DNA of 64,000 nt from Candidatus Rubrivivax defluviihabitans (lineage in GTDB: Bacteria; Pseudomonadota; Gammaproteobacteria; Burkholderiales; Burkholderiaceae_C), in contig JADJMW010000025.1 in assembly GCA_016709385.1 (NCBI GenBank), positions 124,001 through 188,000 on the forward strand. The letters run 5' to 3'. The notes below the pieces were generated by a model that had not been told where the DNA came from, made no database searches, and saw only the letters and a list, made by a program, of their open reading frames with translations. Within the stretch, counting starts at the first letter, position 1. Every line of letters starts with the position of its first letter. Of the stretch, positions 36,302 through 45,488 are shown piece after piece. The translations under genes and the position numbers were made by a program.

Positions 36302-38047
36302 ATGGCCAAGACGAACAAACCCGCCCCCACCACCGAGGAGGTCGACCGCGACTTCCGCGCCCAGGTGGCGCAGATGACCTCCGGCCTGGCCCCCACGGCC
36401 TTCAGCACCGCCTGGGCCGATTGGATTTCGCACCTGGCGCTGTCGCCTTCCAAGCAGGGCGAACTGCAGCGCAATGCGATCATGCGCGCGGGCGACACCT
36501 GGATGTTTGCCCTGCGCGCCCTGGCCGGGACACCGGCACCGCCCGCCGAGGGTCTGTCCGGCGAGGCCGATCGCCGCTTCGCCGGCGAGGCCTGGCAGCA
36601 GTTTCCGTTCAACGTGCTGGCGCGCGCCTACCAGAACAACGTGGCGCTGATGAACGAAGCCGTGCGCGGCGTCAGCGGCGTGAGCGAATACCACACCCAG
36701 TTGCTGGAATTCGCCACGCGCATGATGGCCGAGTCGGCGTCGCCCTCGAACGTGCTGGCACTCAACCCCGAACTGCTGGCGCTGACGAAGGAAGAGCAGG
36801 GCCAGAACCTGGTGCGCGGCTTCCAGAACATGGTCGAGGACCTGGGGCGCACGCTCAAGGGCGCCGCGCCGGCGGGCACCGAGGAATTCGAGGTCGGCCG
36901 CAACGTGGCCGTGACGCCGGGCCAGGTGGTGTTCCGCAACGAGCTGATCGAGCTCATCCAGTACACGCCGACCACACCCACGGTGCACGCCGAGCCGGTG
37001 CTCATCGTGCCGGCGTGGATCATGAAGTACTACATCCTCGACCTGAGCCCGCGCAACTCGATGGTCAAGTTCCTGGTCGACCAGGGCCACACGGTGTTCA
37101 TGATGTCGTGGAAGAACCCGACCGAGAAGGACCGTGACCTGGGCATGGACGACTACGTGCACCAGGGTTTCATGGCCGCGCTGGACGCCGTTTCCGCCAT
37201 CGTGCCCAAGCGCAAGGTGCAGGCCGTGGGCTACTGCATCGGCGGCACGCTGCTGGCCATCGCCGCGGCGGCGCTGGCGCGCGACAAGGACGAGCGGCTG
37301 GGCTCGATCACCATGTTCGCCGCGCAGGTGGACTTCTCCGAGCCGGGCGAGCTGGCGTTCTTCATCAACCCCAGCCAGCTGGCGATGCTGGAAGCCACGA
37401 TGCACAAGAAGGGCGTGCTGGAAAGCAAGCAGATGGGCGGTGCCTTCGCCATGCTGCGCGCGCGAGACCTGCTGTGGCAGCCCATCGTCAACCAGTACCT
37501 GAAGGGCCAGCGCGACCGCATGATCGACCTCATGGCCTGGAATGCCGACGGCACGCGCATGCCCTGGCGCATGCACTCGGAATACCTGTACCGGCTGTAC
37601 CTGGACAACGAACTGTCCACCAACCGCTTCCCGGTCGGCGGCAAGCTGATCCGGCTGTCGGACATCGGCGTGCCGATGTTCGTCGTGGGCACCGAGGCCG
37701 ATCACGTGGCGCCGTGGAAGTCGGTCTACAAGGTCGACAACCTGGTGCGCTCCGACGACCTCACGTTCCTGCTCACCGCCGGCGGCCACAACGCCGGCAT
37801 CGTGGCCGGGCCGGTGCACCCCAAGCGCCACTACCGCATGCGCACGCGCCGGCTGGCCGACCCGCACCTGGCGCCCGAGGACTGGATGGAGGCTGCGCCG
37901 AAATCCGAAGGTTCGTGGTGGCCCGCGTGGCAAGGCTGGCTGGCCGCGCACAGCAGCGGCAAGACCAAGCCGCCGGCGATGGGCGCGCCCGGCAAGGGCT
38001 ACGACGTGGTCGAGGACGCGCCTGGCAAATACGTGCGGCAGCGATAG
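36302..38047 (+). CDS. phaC: Class I polyhydroxyalkanoate synthase PhaC
   Basis: Polymerises (R)-3-hydroxyacyl-CoA into PHA on cytoplasmic granules. 581 aa. Lipase-like box GYCIGG with nucleophile C312, catalytic D467 (GTEADHVAPW) and H496 (GGHNAGIV) match the C319/D480/H508 triad of the Ralstonia enzyme. The N-terminal domain (1-190) is the PhaC_N region. The start ATG follows GAGGAG. phaA and phaB do not follow; downstream is the convergent mechanosensitive-channel gene. Confidence 0.95.
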   Translation: MAKTNKPAPTTEEVDRDFRAQVAQMTSGLAPTAFSTAWADWISHLALSPSKQGELQRNAIMRAGDTWMFALRALAGTPAPPAEGLSGEADRRFAGEAWQQFPFNVLARAYQNNVALMNEAVRGVSGVSEYHTQLLEFATRMMAESASPSNVLALNPELLALTKEEQGQNLVRGFQNMVEDLGRTLKGAAPAGTEEFEVGRNVAVTPGQVVFRNELIELIQYTPTTPTVHAEPVLIVPAWIMKYYILDLSPRNSMVKFLVDQGHTVFMMSWKNPTEKDRDLGMDDYVHQGFMAALDAVSAIVPKRKVQAVGYCIGGTLLAIAAAALARDKDERLGSITMFAAQVDFSEPGELAFFINPSQLAMLEATMHKKGVLESKQMGGAFAMLRARDLLWQPIVNQYLKGQRDRMIDLMAWNADGTRMPWRMHSEYLYRLYLDNELSTNRFPVGGKLIRLSDIGVPMFVVGTEADHVAPWKSVYKVDNLVRSDDLTFLLTAGGHNAGIVAGPVHPKRHYRMRTRRLADPHLAPEDWMEAAPKSEGSWWPAWQGWLAAHSSGKTKPPAMGAPGKGYDVVEDAPGKYVRQR

Positions 38048-38167
38048 GGCAGGGGTCGAGACGCGCCGCCAGCGCCGCTTCCTCGGTCCGCCGACGTGTG
38101 GCGGCAATGAGCAACGGCACCGCTTCTGACGGTGCACAGTGCACGGGAACGCCATGCCGCTGCAGGG

Positions 38168-39691
38168 TCAGCGCAGCCCGAAGAAGTCGCGAATGCGTTG
38201 CAGGATGGCGGCCCCGTGCCGGGCGCGCTCGCTCTCGCCTGGGGCATTGGCGAGCGCGTTCTTCAGTGCCTCGTTCTGCTGCAGTCGCTGCGCCAGGATG
38301 TGCGACATGCTGTCGGCGATGGCGTGACGCTGGTGCAGGATGTCCTCGAAGCTGGACTTGTCCAGCCGGTAGCATTCGACATCGCTGGTCGCCACCACGT
38401 TGGCGGAGCGTGGCGCCCCGGTCATCAGCCCCATCTCGCCGAAGGTGCTTCCAGGCGACAGGCGCGTCAGCACGCGCCTCTCCCCGGTCGGGGCCTCCCA
38501 CACCACGTCGGCCTGTCCGCTGGCGATGATGTAGAGCCAGTGCGCTTCGGCCCCCTGCCGGGTCATCACGTCGCCGCGCGCGAAGGGCGCATGCACCAGG
38601 CGTTCGGCGATCGTCTGGCGCTCGCGTTCGTCCAGCGAGGCGAAGAGATCGATGTCCGCCAGCGCCTTCAGCCGTCTGGCCAGTTCACGCTGCCGCACCG
38701 CCTGTCGATGCGCCTCGCTCTCCTGCACCAGGTGGACCGCCTGATCCGGCAGCGCGATGCGCCAGCCGTGGCGCTGGAGGGCGGCCAGCAGGTGGGTGCG
38801 CACCGCCGAGTCGGTGGCGTCGTCGTCGCGCGGGTCGGTCAGCCAGTAGCGCAAGGCATAGCGCACCGAACCGGGCGCGAAGTCCATCGCCACGCAGGAC
38901 GGGGCCGGTTCGCGCGCGACGTGGGTGATCTCGGCGTCGGTGATGGCATGCTCGGCGGCGGCGATGACCTGCGACGGGCTGACCTCGTAGTCGATGTTGA
39001 ACCCGACCCAGCGGCGCCAGCCGCCCGTGCCCAGCGCCTTGTCGCCGAGGACCGTGGACCTGGTCTTCATCAGCTGCGCGTTCGGCACCACCACCCTCTC
39101 GCCGTTGCGCGTGAGCAGCGCGGTATAACGCCACTGGATCTCGACGACGCGGCCGCAGACGTCGTCCAGCCTGACCCAGTCGCCGATCTCGAGCGAGTCG
39201 TCGAGCTGCAGCGCCAGTCCGCCGAGGATGTTGCCCAGCGTGTCCTGCATGGCAAAGGCGATCACGGCCGTGATGACCGCCGAGGTCGCCACCAGGCTGG
39301 ACAGCTCGACCCCGGCCAACGACAGCCGGACCATGCCCCACAGCAGATAGCCGCCGATGACGGCGATGTCCTCGACGATGCGCGGCGTGGGCAGGCGCAG
39401 CACCGGCAGCAGCACCCGGAACAGCGTCAGTCCGGACAGGCGGATCAGCACCACCCCCAGCCCCAGCACCGCCGCCTGGTGCAGGCCGCCGGCGACGGCC
39501 GGCTGCTGGCGTGCCGAAAGGACCGCCGCCACGACGTCGAGCAGCAGAAAGAAAGCCGCCAGGAGCAGCGAGTGCCGGACGATCGCCCGGCCGCCGGCCA
39601 TGAAGCGGTAGAGCACCGCCGCGAACGCCAGCACCGCGCCCCACGCATGGGGCGTCTGTTCGTGCCAGAGGGCGGCGATCACTTCGTTCAT
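38168..39691 (-). CDS. MscS-type channel fused to a cyclic-nucleotide-binding domain (bCNG-like)
   Basis: 507 aa from the ATG at 39691. N-terminal half: about four membrane helices, the last being the pore-lining MscS helix, then the MscS beta domain (MQDTLGNILGGLALQLDDSL, GDWVRLDDVCGRVVEI). C-terminal 365-500: CRP-like cNMP domain with FARGDVMTRQG, GSTFGEMGLM and RSANVVA; the phosphate-binding cassette reads FGEMGLMTGAPRSANV, close to the R-S/T-A consensus. Such fusions are called bacterial cyclic-nucleotide-gated channels. It is co-directional with PPK2 (31 bases apart) and near a cyclase. Confidence 0.9.
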   Translation of the reverse strand: MNEVIAALWHEQTPHAWGAVLAFAAVLYRFMAGGRAIVRHSLLLAAFFLLLDVVAAVLSARQQPAVAGGLHQAAVLGLGVVLIRLSGLTLFRVLLPVLRLPTPRIVEDIAVIGGYLLWGMVRLSLAGVELSSLVATSAVITAVIAFAMQDTLGNILGGLALQLDDSLEIGDWVRLDDVCGRVVEIQWRYTALLTRNGERVVVPNAQLMKTRSTVLGDKALGTGGWRRWVGFNIDYEVSPSQVIAAAEHAITDAEITHVAREPAPSCVAMDFAPGSVRYALRYWLTDPRDDDATDSAVRTHLLAALQRHGWRIALPDQAVHLVQESEAHRQAVRQRELARRLKALADIDLFASLDERERQTIAERLVHAPFARGDVMTRQGAEAHWLYIIASGQADVVWEAPTGERRVLTRLSPGSTFGEMGLMTGAPRSANVVATSDVECYRLDKSSFEDILHQRHAIADSMSHILAQRLQQNEALKNALANAPGESERARHGAAILQRIRDFFGLR

Positions 39692-39722
39692 GGGCGTGCG
39701 GAAGGTGTGCCGGACGGTGCGC

Positions 39723-41234
39723 CTACTGTTTCCTGTCGCGTCTCCTGCCCACATGCGCCAGGGCCTGCTCGACCGCTTCGCACAAGGTCTTCAGCACCTT
39801 GACGCGGGCGTGGTACTTGTTGTTCGCCTCGACCAGGGTCCACGGCGTCGTCGCGGTCGAGGTTCGGTCCACCATGTCGCACACCGCGGCCTCGTAGGCT
39901 TCCCAGTGCTCGCGGTTGCGCCAGTCTTCGTCGGTGATCTTGAAGCGCTTGAAGGCCACCGTCTCGCGCTGCTTGAAGCGCCGGTACTGCTCGTCCTTGG
40001 TGATCACCAGCCAGAACTTGGCCAACACCACCCGGTGCTGCAGCAGCGAATGCTCGAAGTCGTTGATCTCGCCGTAGGCGCGCATCCAGTCGGCCTCTGT
40101 GCACAGGCCCTCGACGCGCTCGACCAGCACGCGACCGTACCAGGAGCGGTCGAAGAGCGCGAAGTGGCCGCGCCGCGGCAGGCGGCGCCAGAAGCGCCAC
40201 AGGTAGGGCTGCGCACGCTCCTCCTCGGTGGGTGCCGCGACCGGGATGCTCTCGCAGTAGCGCGCGTCCAGCGCGCGCGTGACGCGCCGGATGGCGCCGC
40301 CCTTGCCGGCGCCGTCGTTGCCTTCGAAGACGGCCACCGCCGACAGCGCCTTGAACCGCGGGTCGCGCGCGGCGAGGTTCAGGCGACGTTGCCACTTCTC
40401 CAGATCGCGTTCGTAAGCGGGCTTGCCCATGGGCTGGTCGAGGTGCAGCGCGGTCAGGACATTGAGCCGGTCGGCCGCCGCCGGAAGAGAGGGTGTCCTG
40501 GGGCCACTAGCCGCGGCCGGTACTTCGTCCAGCCGCTGGCGCATCGCGGCCAGCAGGTGGCGGCCGACGGCGAGCGCCCGGTAGCGCGGATCGGCCGCCG
40601 GCACCACGATCCACGGCGCCTGCGCCGTCGAAGTCTGGCGCACGAAGGGTTCGCAGACCTCGACGAAGCGGTCGTACAGCTTGAAGTATGCCCATTCGGT
40701 TTCGGTCACCCGCCAGCGGGTGTCGGGGTCCTTCTCGAGCGACTTCAGGCGCGTTTTCTGCTGCGCCTTCGAGAGGTGGAACCAGTATTTCACCAGCAGC
40801 ACCCCCTCGTCGCACAGCATCCTCTCCAGGCGCTGGATCTCGGCCATCGCGTCGGTGAAGTCGCCGTCGTCGATCTCGCCCATGACCCGGCGGACGATCG
40901 GCATCGTGTGCCAGGCACCGAAGAATATGCCGATCTGCCCCTTGGGCGGCAAGGCCCGCCAGAAGCGCCATTGGGCGGGCCGTTCGGCCTCTTCGGTCGA
41001 CGGCGGACCGAAGGCGGTGGTCCGGATGTGGCGGGGATCCATCCACTCGTTGAGAAGATTGACGGTTTCGCCCTTGCCGGCGCCTTCGACGCCCGCAATC
41101 AGGATCAACACCGGGAAGCGGCCGGCGAGCCCGAGCTCGTACTGTGCGTCCAGCAAGGCGGCCCGCAGATGCGCCTGCTCGCGCTCGTAGCTGGCCTTGC
41201 CGACCCGGTGCTCGAGGCTTGCGGATTCGAACAT
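39723..41234 (-). CDS. pap: Two-domain polyphosphate:AMP phosphotransferase (PPK2/Pap)
   Basis: 503 aa from the ATG at 41234; the frame upstream to 41330 overlaps a divergent promoter region. Two tandem PPK2 domains. N-terminal: Walker A GVEGAGKG near 48-55, but the later segment reads FFGAWH (105-109) where the catalytic DRSWY is expected. C-terminal: GNDGAGKG near 305-312 and intact FDRSWYGRVL at 361-370. The second domain should therefore carry catalysis, making ADP from AMP and polyphosphate. It lies between the cNMP channel and a divergent cyclase gene. Confidence 0.9.
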   Translation of the reverse strand: MFESASLEHRVGKASYEREQAHLRAALLDAQYELGLAGRFPVLILIAGVEGAGKGETVNLLNEWMDPRHIRTTAFGPPSTEEAERPAQWRFWRALPPKGQIGIFFGAWHTMPIVRRVMGEIDDGDFTDAMAEIQRLERMLCDEGVLLVKYWFHLSKAQQKTRLKSLEKDPDTRWRVTETEWAYFKLYDRFVEVCEPFVRQTSTAQAPWIVVPAADPRYRALAVGRHLLAAMRQRLDEVPAAASGPRTPSLPAAADRLNVLTALHLDQPMGKPAYERDLEKWQRRLNLAARDPRFKALSAVAVFEGNDGAGKGGAIRRVTRALDARYCESIPVAAPTEEERAQPYLWRFWRRLPRRGHFALFDRSWYGRVLVERVEGLCTEADWMRAYGEINDFEHSLLQHRVVLAKFWLVITKDEQYRRFKQRETVAFKRFKITDEDWRNREHWEAYEAAVCDMVDRTSTATTPWTLVEANNKYHARVKVLKTLCEAVEQALAHVGRRRDRKQ

Positions 41235-41379
41235 GGTGCGGCCAATCTGGCACGGCGGCCCACACCGCGCATGGACCCAGATCAAGGCGGGATCACGCGC
41301 CGGACGCCGCAGCAGATTAAGCAGGATCAAGGGGCGGCAGGCCCGGAGGGAGAATCATTCACCGAAAAGGGGGTGTGCA

Positions 41380-42282
41380 ATGGAATGTGCCGTCCTGTTC
41401 GCCGACGTCGCCGGCAGCACGGCGCTGTACGAGGTGCTGGGCGACGAGCGTGCCTTCGCGCTGATCGAGGATTGCCTGTCGACGATGTCCGTCTGCACGG
41501 TCGAACTCCGTGGCCGCGTGATCAAGACGATCGGCGACGCGGTGATGTCGGTCTTCCACACCGCCGACGATGCCGCCGCTGCGGCGGCCGAGATGCAGTT
41601 GCGGGTCGACCGGCTGGGGCCCGCGGTGGGCCGGTCCCTGGGCCTGCGCATCGGGTTCCACTTCGGCCCGGTGGTGGCGCACGAAGAGGACGTCTTCGGC
41701 GACGCCGTCAACCTGGCCTCGCGGCTGTGCGACCTGGCGTCCAAGGGCCAGACCGTCACCGACGAGGACACCGCCCGCAGGCTGTCGGACCGCTATGCGC
41801 CCAGCCTGCGCAAGCTCTTCTCCGTCCCCGTGAAGGGCAAGGCGCAGGAGGTGGCGCTGATCGAATTGGCGTGGCAGCCCGCCACCGAGGATCGGACCCT
41901 GATCGTCGGCGCGCACGCGCGGGCCGACGGCGGTCAGGCCCTGCTGGAGCTCGATCTCGACGGCGTGCAGGTCGAGATGGGACCGCAGCGCCGCAAGGTG
42001 ACGATCGGCCGCGACCTGGAGGCGGATTTCACCATCCGCGACCGCAGCGTGTCGCGCGCGCACGCCATGATCGAACGCCGGCGCGAACGCTTCGTGCTGG
42101 TCGACCACAGTTCGAACGGCAGCTTCGTCACCTTCGAAGGCCGGCCGGAGACGAGGGTCCACCACGAGGAACTGACCCTGGTGGGGCACGGCTGGCTCGC
42201 CTTCGGCCAGCCTCGCGCCGAAGCGGTGCAGGTGGTGAAATTCCGTTGCGTGGATGGCGGGCCGCCGGAGTCGAAGGCGTAG
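41380..42282 (+). CDS. Class III nucleotide cyclase with C-terminal FHA domain
   Basis: 300 aa, no membrane segment. Cyclase homology domain at 1-165: metal ligands D9 (LFADVAGST) and D53 (KTIGDAVMS), transition-state pair N111/R115 (GDAVNLASR), and K49 as the adenine-recognition candidate, so adenylate cyclase is likely. FHA domain at about 190-285: G210-R211, S225-x2-H228 and N246-G247 (SSNGSF), all intact, indicating phosphothreonine binding. AGGGAG upstream fits the ATG at 41380. Divergent from PPK2 over 145 bases. Confidence 0.9.
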   Translation: MECAVLFADVAGSTALYEVLGDERAFALIEDCLSTMSVCTVELRGRVIKTIGDAVMSVFHTADDAAAAAAEMQLRVDRLGPAVGRSLGLRIGFHFGPVVAHEEDVFGDAVNLASRLCDLASKGQTVTDEDTARRLSDRYAPSLRKLFSVPVKGKAQEVALIELAWQPATEDRTLIVGAHARADGGQALLELDLDGVQVEMGPQRRKVTIGRDLEADFTIRDRSVSRAHAMIERRRERFVLVDHSSNGSFVTFEGRPETRVHHEELTLVGHGWLAFGQPRAEAVQVVKFRCVDGGPPESKA

Positions 42283-42354
42283 CGAACCGATAGGCGAGGA
42301 GAGAGGCCAATGGGCCAGATCCGCCATGAGATGCGCGGCGCTGCACGGTCGCAG

Positions 42355-42389
42355 GCCTGTTTGCGGGTCACGAAGCCCGCAGGCCAGGC
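42355..42389 (+). terminator. Hairpin downstream of the cyclase-FHA gene
   Basis: GCCTG and TGCGGG (42355-42367) pair with CCCGCA and CAGGC (42376-42389), separated by an 8-base loop and a small internal loop. It lies 73 bases after the cyclase stop and before a -10-like TATAGT (42428-42433) of the next gene. No T-tract. Possible terminator of the cyclase transcript. Confidence 0.3.
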
Positions 42390-42497
42390 AGGGGTTTATC
42401 CGGGCTCGGGCCGCGGAGGGGCCCTTCTATAGTCGTCGCCGCGCACAATGCGACGGCGCGGCGTTTAGCGCCGCAGTCCCCCTGGAGGAAACACCCG

Positions 42498-43682
42498 ATG
42501 AGAAATTTCCGCGCTGCGGCGTTGGCGGGCCTCGCCGCCCTGTTGCTGGCCGCCTGCGGCGGCAGCGACCCCTACATCCCCGGTTCCGGCAGCCCGGAAG
42601 GGGCGCCGACCACGAAGGGCAGCTTCACGGCCCTGGTCTCCTTCGGCGACAGCCTCAGCGACGTCGGCGCCTATGCGCCGGCCACTTCGCTCACCGGCAA
42701 CGGACAGCCACCCTATTTCGGCGGCAAGTTCACCACCAACGGCCCCGGCGGCACGGTGTGGGTCGAGAACCTGGCCACGGCGCTCGGCCTCGTCGTCACG
42801 CCGGCCGAGGTGGGTTTCGCGGGCCAGTCGGTGTTGTGCCCGGCCGCGGCCGTCAACCCGGCGCTGGCCGGCACCTGCACTGGCTACGGCCAGGGCGGTT
42901 CTCGGGTGACCAACCCCGAAGGCATAGGCAAGGCCAGTGGTGCGCTCACGGTGCCGGTGAAGACGCAGATCGCCAACCACCTGGCGCGCTTCGGCCGTTT
43001 CAAGGACAGCGACCTGATCGTCGTCTTCGCCGGCAACAACGATGCCTTCGCGCAGTTCGGCACTTTCGCCGCCAAGGCCGCGCAGATCCAGGCCCAGGCC
43101 GCGGCCGGCCAGATCAGCGCCGACCAGGCGAAGAACCTGTTGCTTCAAGCCCAGTTGGCGGGGCAGGAAGCGATGAAGCACGCGGCCATCGAACTGGGCG
43201 GCTATGTCAGGGACGAGATCCTCGCCAAGGGCGGCAAGTACGTTGCCGTGTGGAACCTGCCGAACTCGGCGCAGACGCCCTTCGGGCAGTCCCTTCCGGC
43301 GCAGGTGCGGCCGGTGCTGACGGTGATGGTCGACATCTTCAACCTCTGGCTGCGCGACAGCCTGACCGGGCTGCCAGTGCAACTCGTCGACGCCAACGCC
43401 CAGTTTGCCGATGCCTACGAGAACCCGGCCAAGTACGGCTTCACGAACAACACGGTGCCGGCCTGCGACGCGGCCAAGATCGCGGCCATCACCGGCGGCG
43501 CCATCACCGACGGCTCCTCGCTGTTCTGCAACGCCACCCCCGGCGCGCCTTTCAACGGCCTGCGCGACGGCGCCGACATCAACACCTGGCAGTTCGCCGA
43601 TAGCGTGCACCCGACCACCGTTGGCCAGAAGCTGATCAGCGACATCGCGCTGGATTTGCTCAAGTCCTACGGCTGGATCTGA
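42498..43682 (+). CDS. SGNH/GDSL-family lipoprotein esterase
   Basis: 394 aa. Lipoprotein signal peptide with lipobox L-A-A-C20. SGNH hydrolase blocks: I FGDSLSDVG with nucleophile S52, III GNNDAF, and V DSVHPTTVG with the catalytic Asp/His. These support a secreted ester hydrolase or thermolabile-hemolysin-like lipase. The CGGSD start of the mature chain would place it in the outer membrane or surface. A 5' hairpin (GCGGCG-TTTAG-CGCCGC, 42458-42474) precedes the CTGGAGG site. The OmpW-like gene follows 24 bases later, implying one operon. Confidence 0.9.
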   Translation: MRNFRAAALAGLAALLLAACGGSDPYIPGSGSPEGAPTTKGSFTALVSFGDSLSDVGAYAPATSLTGNGQPPYFGGKFTTNGPGGTVWVENLATALGLVVTPAEVGFAGQSVLCPAAAVNPALAGTCTGYGQGGSRVTNPEGIGKASGALTVPVKTQIANHLARFGRFKDSDLIVVFAGNNDAFAQFGTFAAKAAQIQAQAAAGQISADQAKNLLLQAQLAGQEAMKHAAIELGGYVRDEILAKGGKYVAVWNLPNSAQTPFGQSLPAQVRPVLTVMVDIFNLWLRDSLTGLPVQLVDANAQFADAYENPAKYGFTNNTVPACDAAKIAAITGGAITDGSSLFCNATPGAPFNGLRDGADINTWQFADSVHPTTVGQKLISDIALDLLKSYGWI

Positions 43683-43706
43683 CCCGCGCCCCGACTGGAG
43701 AACCCG

Positions 43707-44348
43707 ATGAACACCCGTCTCCCCACCCTCGCTGCGGCACTCGCCTGCGGCCTCGGCTGCGTTGCCGTGCAGGCCCAGGACAATGTCGTCAAGGCCGGCA
43801 TCACCTACTACACCACGAATTCCAGCACCACCGGCATCCAGGGCATCGGCATCCCGCCGGGCGCCGACGCCGAGACCGGCAACGCGGTCACCGCGATCTT
43901 CGTCTACGAGCGCACGCTGACGCCGAATATCGGCGTCGAGCTCGTGCTCGGCATCCCGCCGACGATCGAGGCCGACGCCACCGGCACCGTGGCCTTCCTC
44001 GGCGACAACATCCTGTCGGCGAAGAACGTCTCGCCCACGCTGCTCTTCAATTACTACTTCGGTGCGCCCGGCGACACCTGGCGCCCGTACCTGGGCGCGG
44101 GCATCAACTACACGCGCTTCACCGACATCAAGTCGAGCCTGGCGCCGCAGGTCGACATGAGCGATTCGTGGGGCCTGGCCTTGCAGGCCGGCATCAACTA
44201 CGCCATCGACAAGCAGTGGGGCCTGTTCGCCAGCATCGCGCGCATCGACGTCAAGAGCGACGTCGTCGCCGTGGCCAGCACCGTGCTGACGACGAGCATC
44301 GACTTCAAGCCCGTCACCTACAGCTTCGGCGCTTACTACCGGTTCTGA
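43707..44348 (+). CDS. OmpW family outer-membrane protein
   Basis: 213 aa with a Sec signal peptide (about 1-23, cleaved near VQAQ). The mature part has eight-stranded barrel character: alternating aromatic/hydrophobic strands, the GIELVLG-like ELVLGIPP segment, YYFGAPGDTWRPYLGAGINYT and a C-terminal YRF that ends in Phe, the Bam recognition residue. OmpW proteins form narrow channels for small hydrophobic molecules. Its position right after a secreted esterase suggests uptake of the released product, which is inference. Confidence 0.9.
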   Translation: MNTRLPTLAAALACGLGCVAVQAQDNVVKAGITYYTTNSSTTGIQGIGIPPGADAETGNAVTAIFVYERTLTPNIGVELVLGIPPTIEADATGTVAFLGDNILSAKNVSPTLLFNYYFGAPGDTWRPYLGAGINYTRFTDIKSSLAPQVDMSDSWGLALQAGINYAIDKQWGLFASIARIDVKSDVVAVASTVLTTSIDFKPVTYSFGAYYRF

Positions 44349-44383
44349 CCGCCTCCAGGTTCCGGGCCTCTTGGCGGCTGGCC

Positions 44384-45469
44384 TCAAGTGCGAGCCAGTC
44401 CAGCCAACGCCTGCCGCGCCGCTTCCAGCCCTTGCTCCACGATGCGCTGCTTCCAGGCGTCGGTGTCGGTGTAGAAGGCGTTGCGTACCTGCCGCTTGAT
44501 GGCGTCGCGCCGTTCGGCGGCGGTTTCGGGGTGGTTCTCCAGCCACTGGTCGGCACGCAGCGCATGCACCACCTCGTTCAGCGGCACGGTGCCGTATTCC
44601 AGCGCGATGCCGGTGTACTCGGCCTGCGGCGCTTCCTCGTAGGCGGCGGTCCACATCAGGCCCGTGAGCAGCGCCGAAGCGGAGGTGCCGTCGTAGATCG
44701 ACGTCACCTGCGGCCCCCACCAGGCGCGGGCGCGCTGCAGCGCCGCGGCTTCGTCGCGGCAGGCAAAGATGCGTTCGCCGTGGCCGCTGGGGCCCAGGCC
44801 GGTGTGCAGGTCGATCCAGCCCAGCCGCGTGCAGCGCGTGGCATGTTCCTGCAGCACGTGGCGCAGCGTCTGCTGGCTCCAGGTGGGGTTGCGGCCGCCG
44901 TAGAACAGGCCTTCGGGGTATTCGTGCTGGCCGGCGGAAATGGCAGTCTGCAGGCCGCGTTCGCCATGCCTTTCGGCGTAGGCGGCCAGGCCGGCTTCGA
45001 CTTCGGGCGCGGGCGGCCAGGTGGCGGGCACCAGCCAGTGCGCGATCTCGTCGTAGCCGGCATTGCGCGGCAACGGCCGGTTGAAGTCGTGCCAGTTGCG
45101 GTTCAGGTCCACGTTCTCGTGCGTGGTGCGGCGCAGCCACGAAAAGCCCCAGGGGTTGAGCGCGTGCAGGTACAGCACGGACACGCCCGCCTGGGCGGCC
45201 GCGGCATGAAAACCGGTGTCGGCGAGCAGTGCGTTCTGCACGCCCGAACCGCAGAAGCCTTCCACGCCATGGCAGGCGCTGCTGACGATGAGCAGGCCCG
45301 GCGCGTCGATGGCGCCGTGGCGCGCCACGTCCATGGCCAGCGCTTCTCCGTCGCGGCCGAGCAGCGGGTGGCGGTGCGACTGCACGACCAGGCCGGCGGC
45401 GTCGGCCGCGGCCAGGAATTTGAGCCGCGCCTCGGCGTAGCTCTGCGCGAAGAATTCCGACGGGTTCAA
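44384..45469 (-). CDS. DUF2817 family M14-like hydrolase
   Basis: 361 aa from a TTG at 45469 (decoded MNPSEFFAQ, as family members begin); a GTG at 45484 is an alternative. The fold is zinc-carboxypeptidase-like: SACHGVEGFCGS supplies the H-x2-E, NPWGFSWLRRTTHENVDLNRN the conserved N-R, and LGWIDLHTGLG the third His. The catalytic Glu may be in ALEYGT. Typical of the deacylase-like DUF2817 group. Starts 20 bases after the M20 gene, so co-transcribed. Substrate unknown. Confidence 0.8.
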   Translation of the reverse strand: MNPSEFFAQSYAEARLKFLAAADAAGLVVQSHRHPLLGRDGEALAMDVARHGAIDAPGLLIVSSACHGVEGFCGSGVQNALLADTGFHAAAAQAGVSVLYLHALNPWGFSWLRRTTHENVDLNRNWHDFNRPLPRNAGYDEIAHWLVPATWPPAPEVEAGLAAYAERHGERGLQTAISAGQHEYPEGLFYGGRNPTWSQQTLRHVLQEHATRCTRLGWIDLHTGLGPSGHGERIFACRDEAAALQRARAWWGPQVTSIYDGTSASALLTGLMWTAAYEEAPQAEYTGIALEYGTVPLNEVVHALRADQWLENHPETAAERRDAIKRQVRNAFYTDTDAWKQRIVEQGLEAARQALAGLART

Positions 45470-45488
45470 GCTGCGCCCGGCCACCGGT

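Noticed and set aside
42465..45140. 891-aa frame on the minus strand
   Set aside because: Mostly antisense to the SGNH esterase and OmpW-like genes; the upper end lies in another frame of the DUF2817 gene. Not protein-like.
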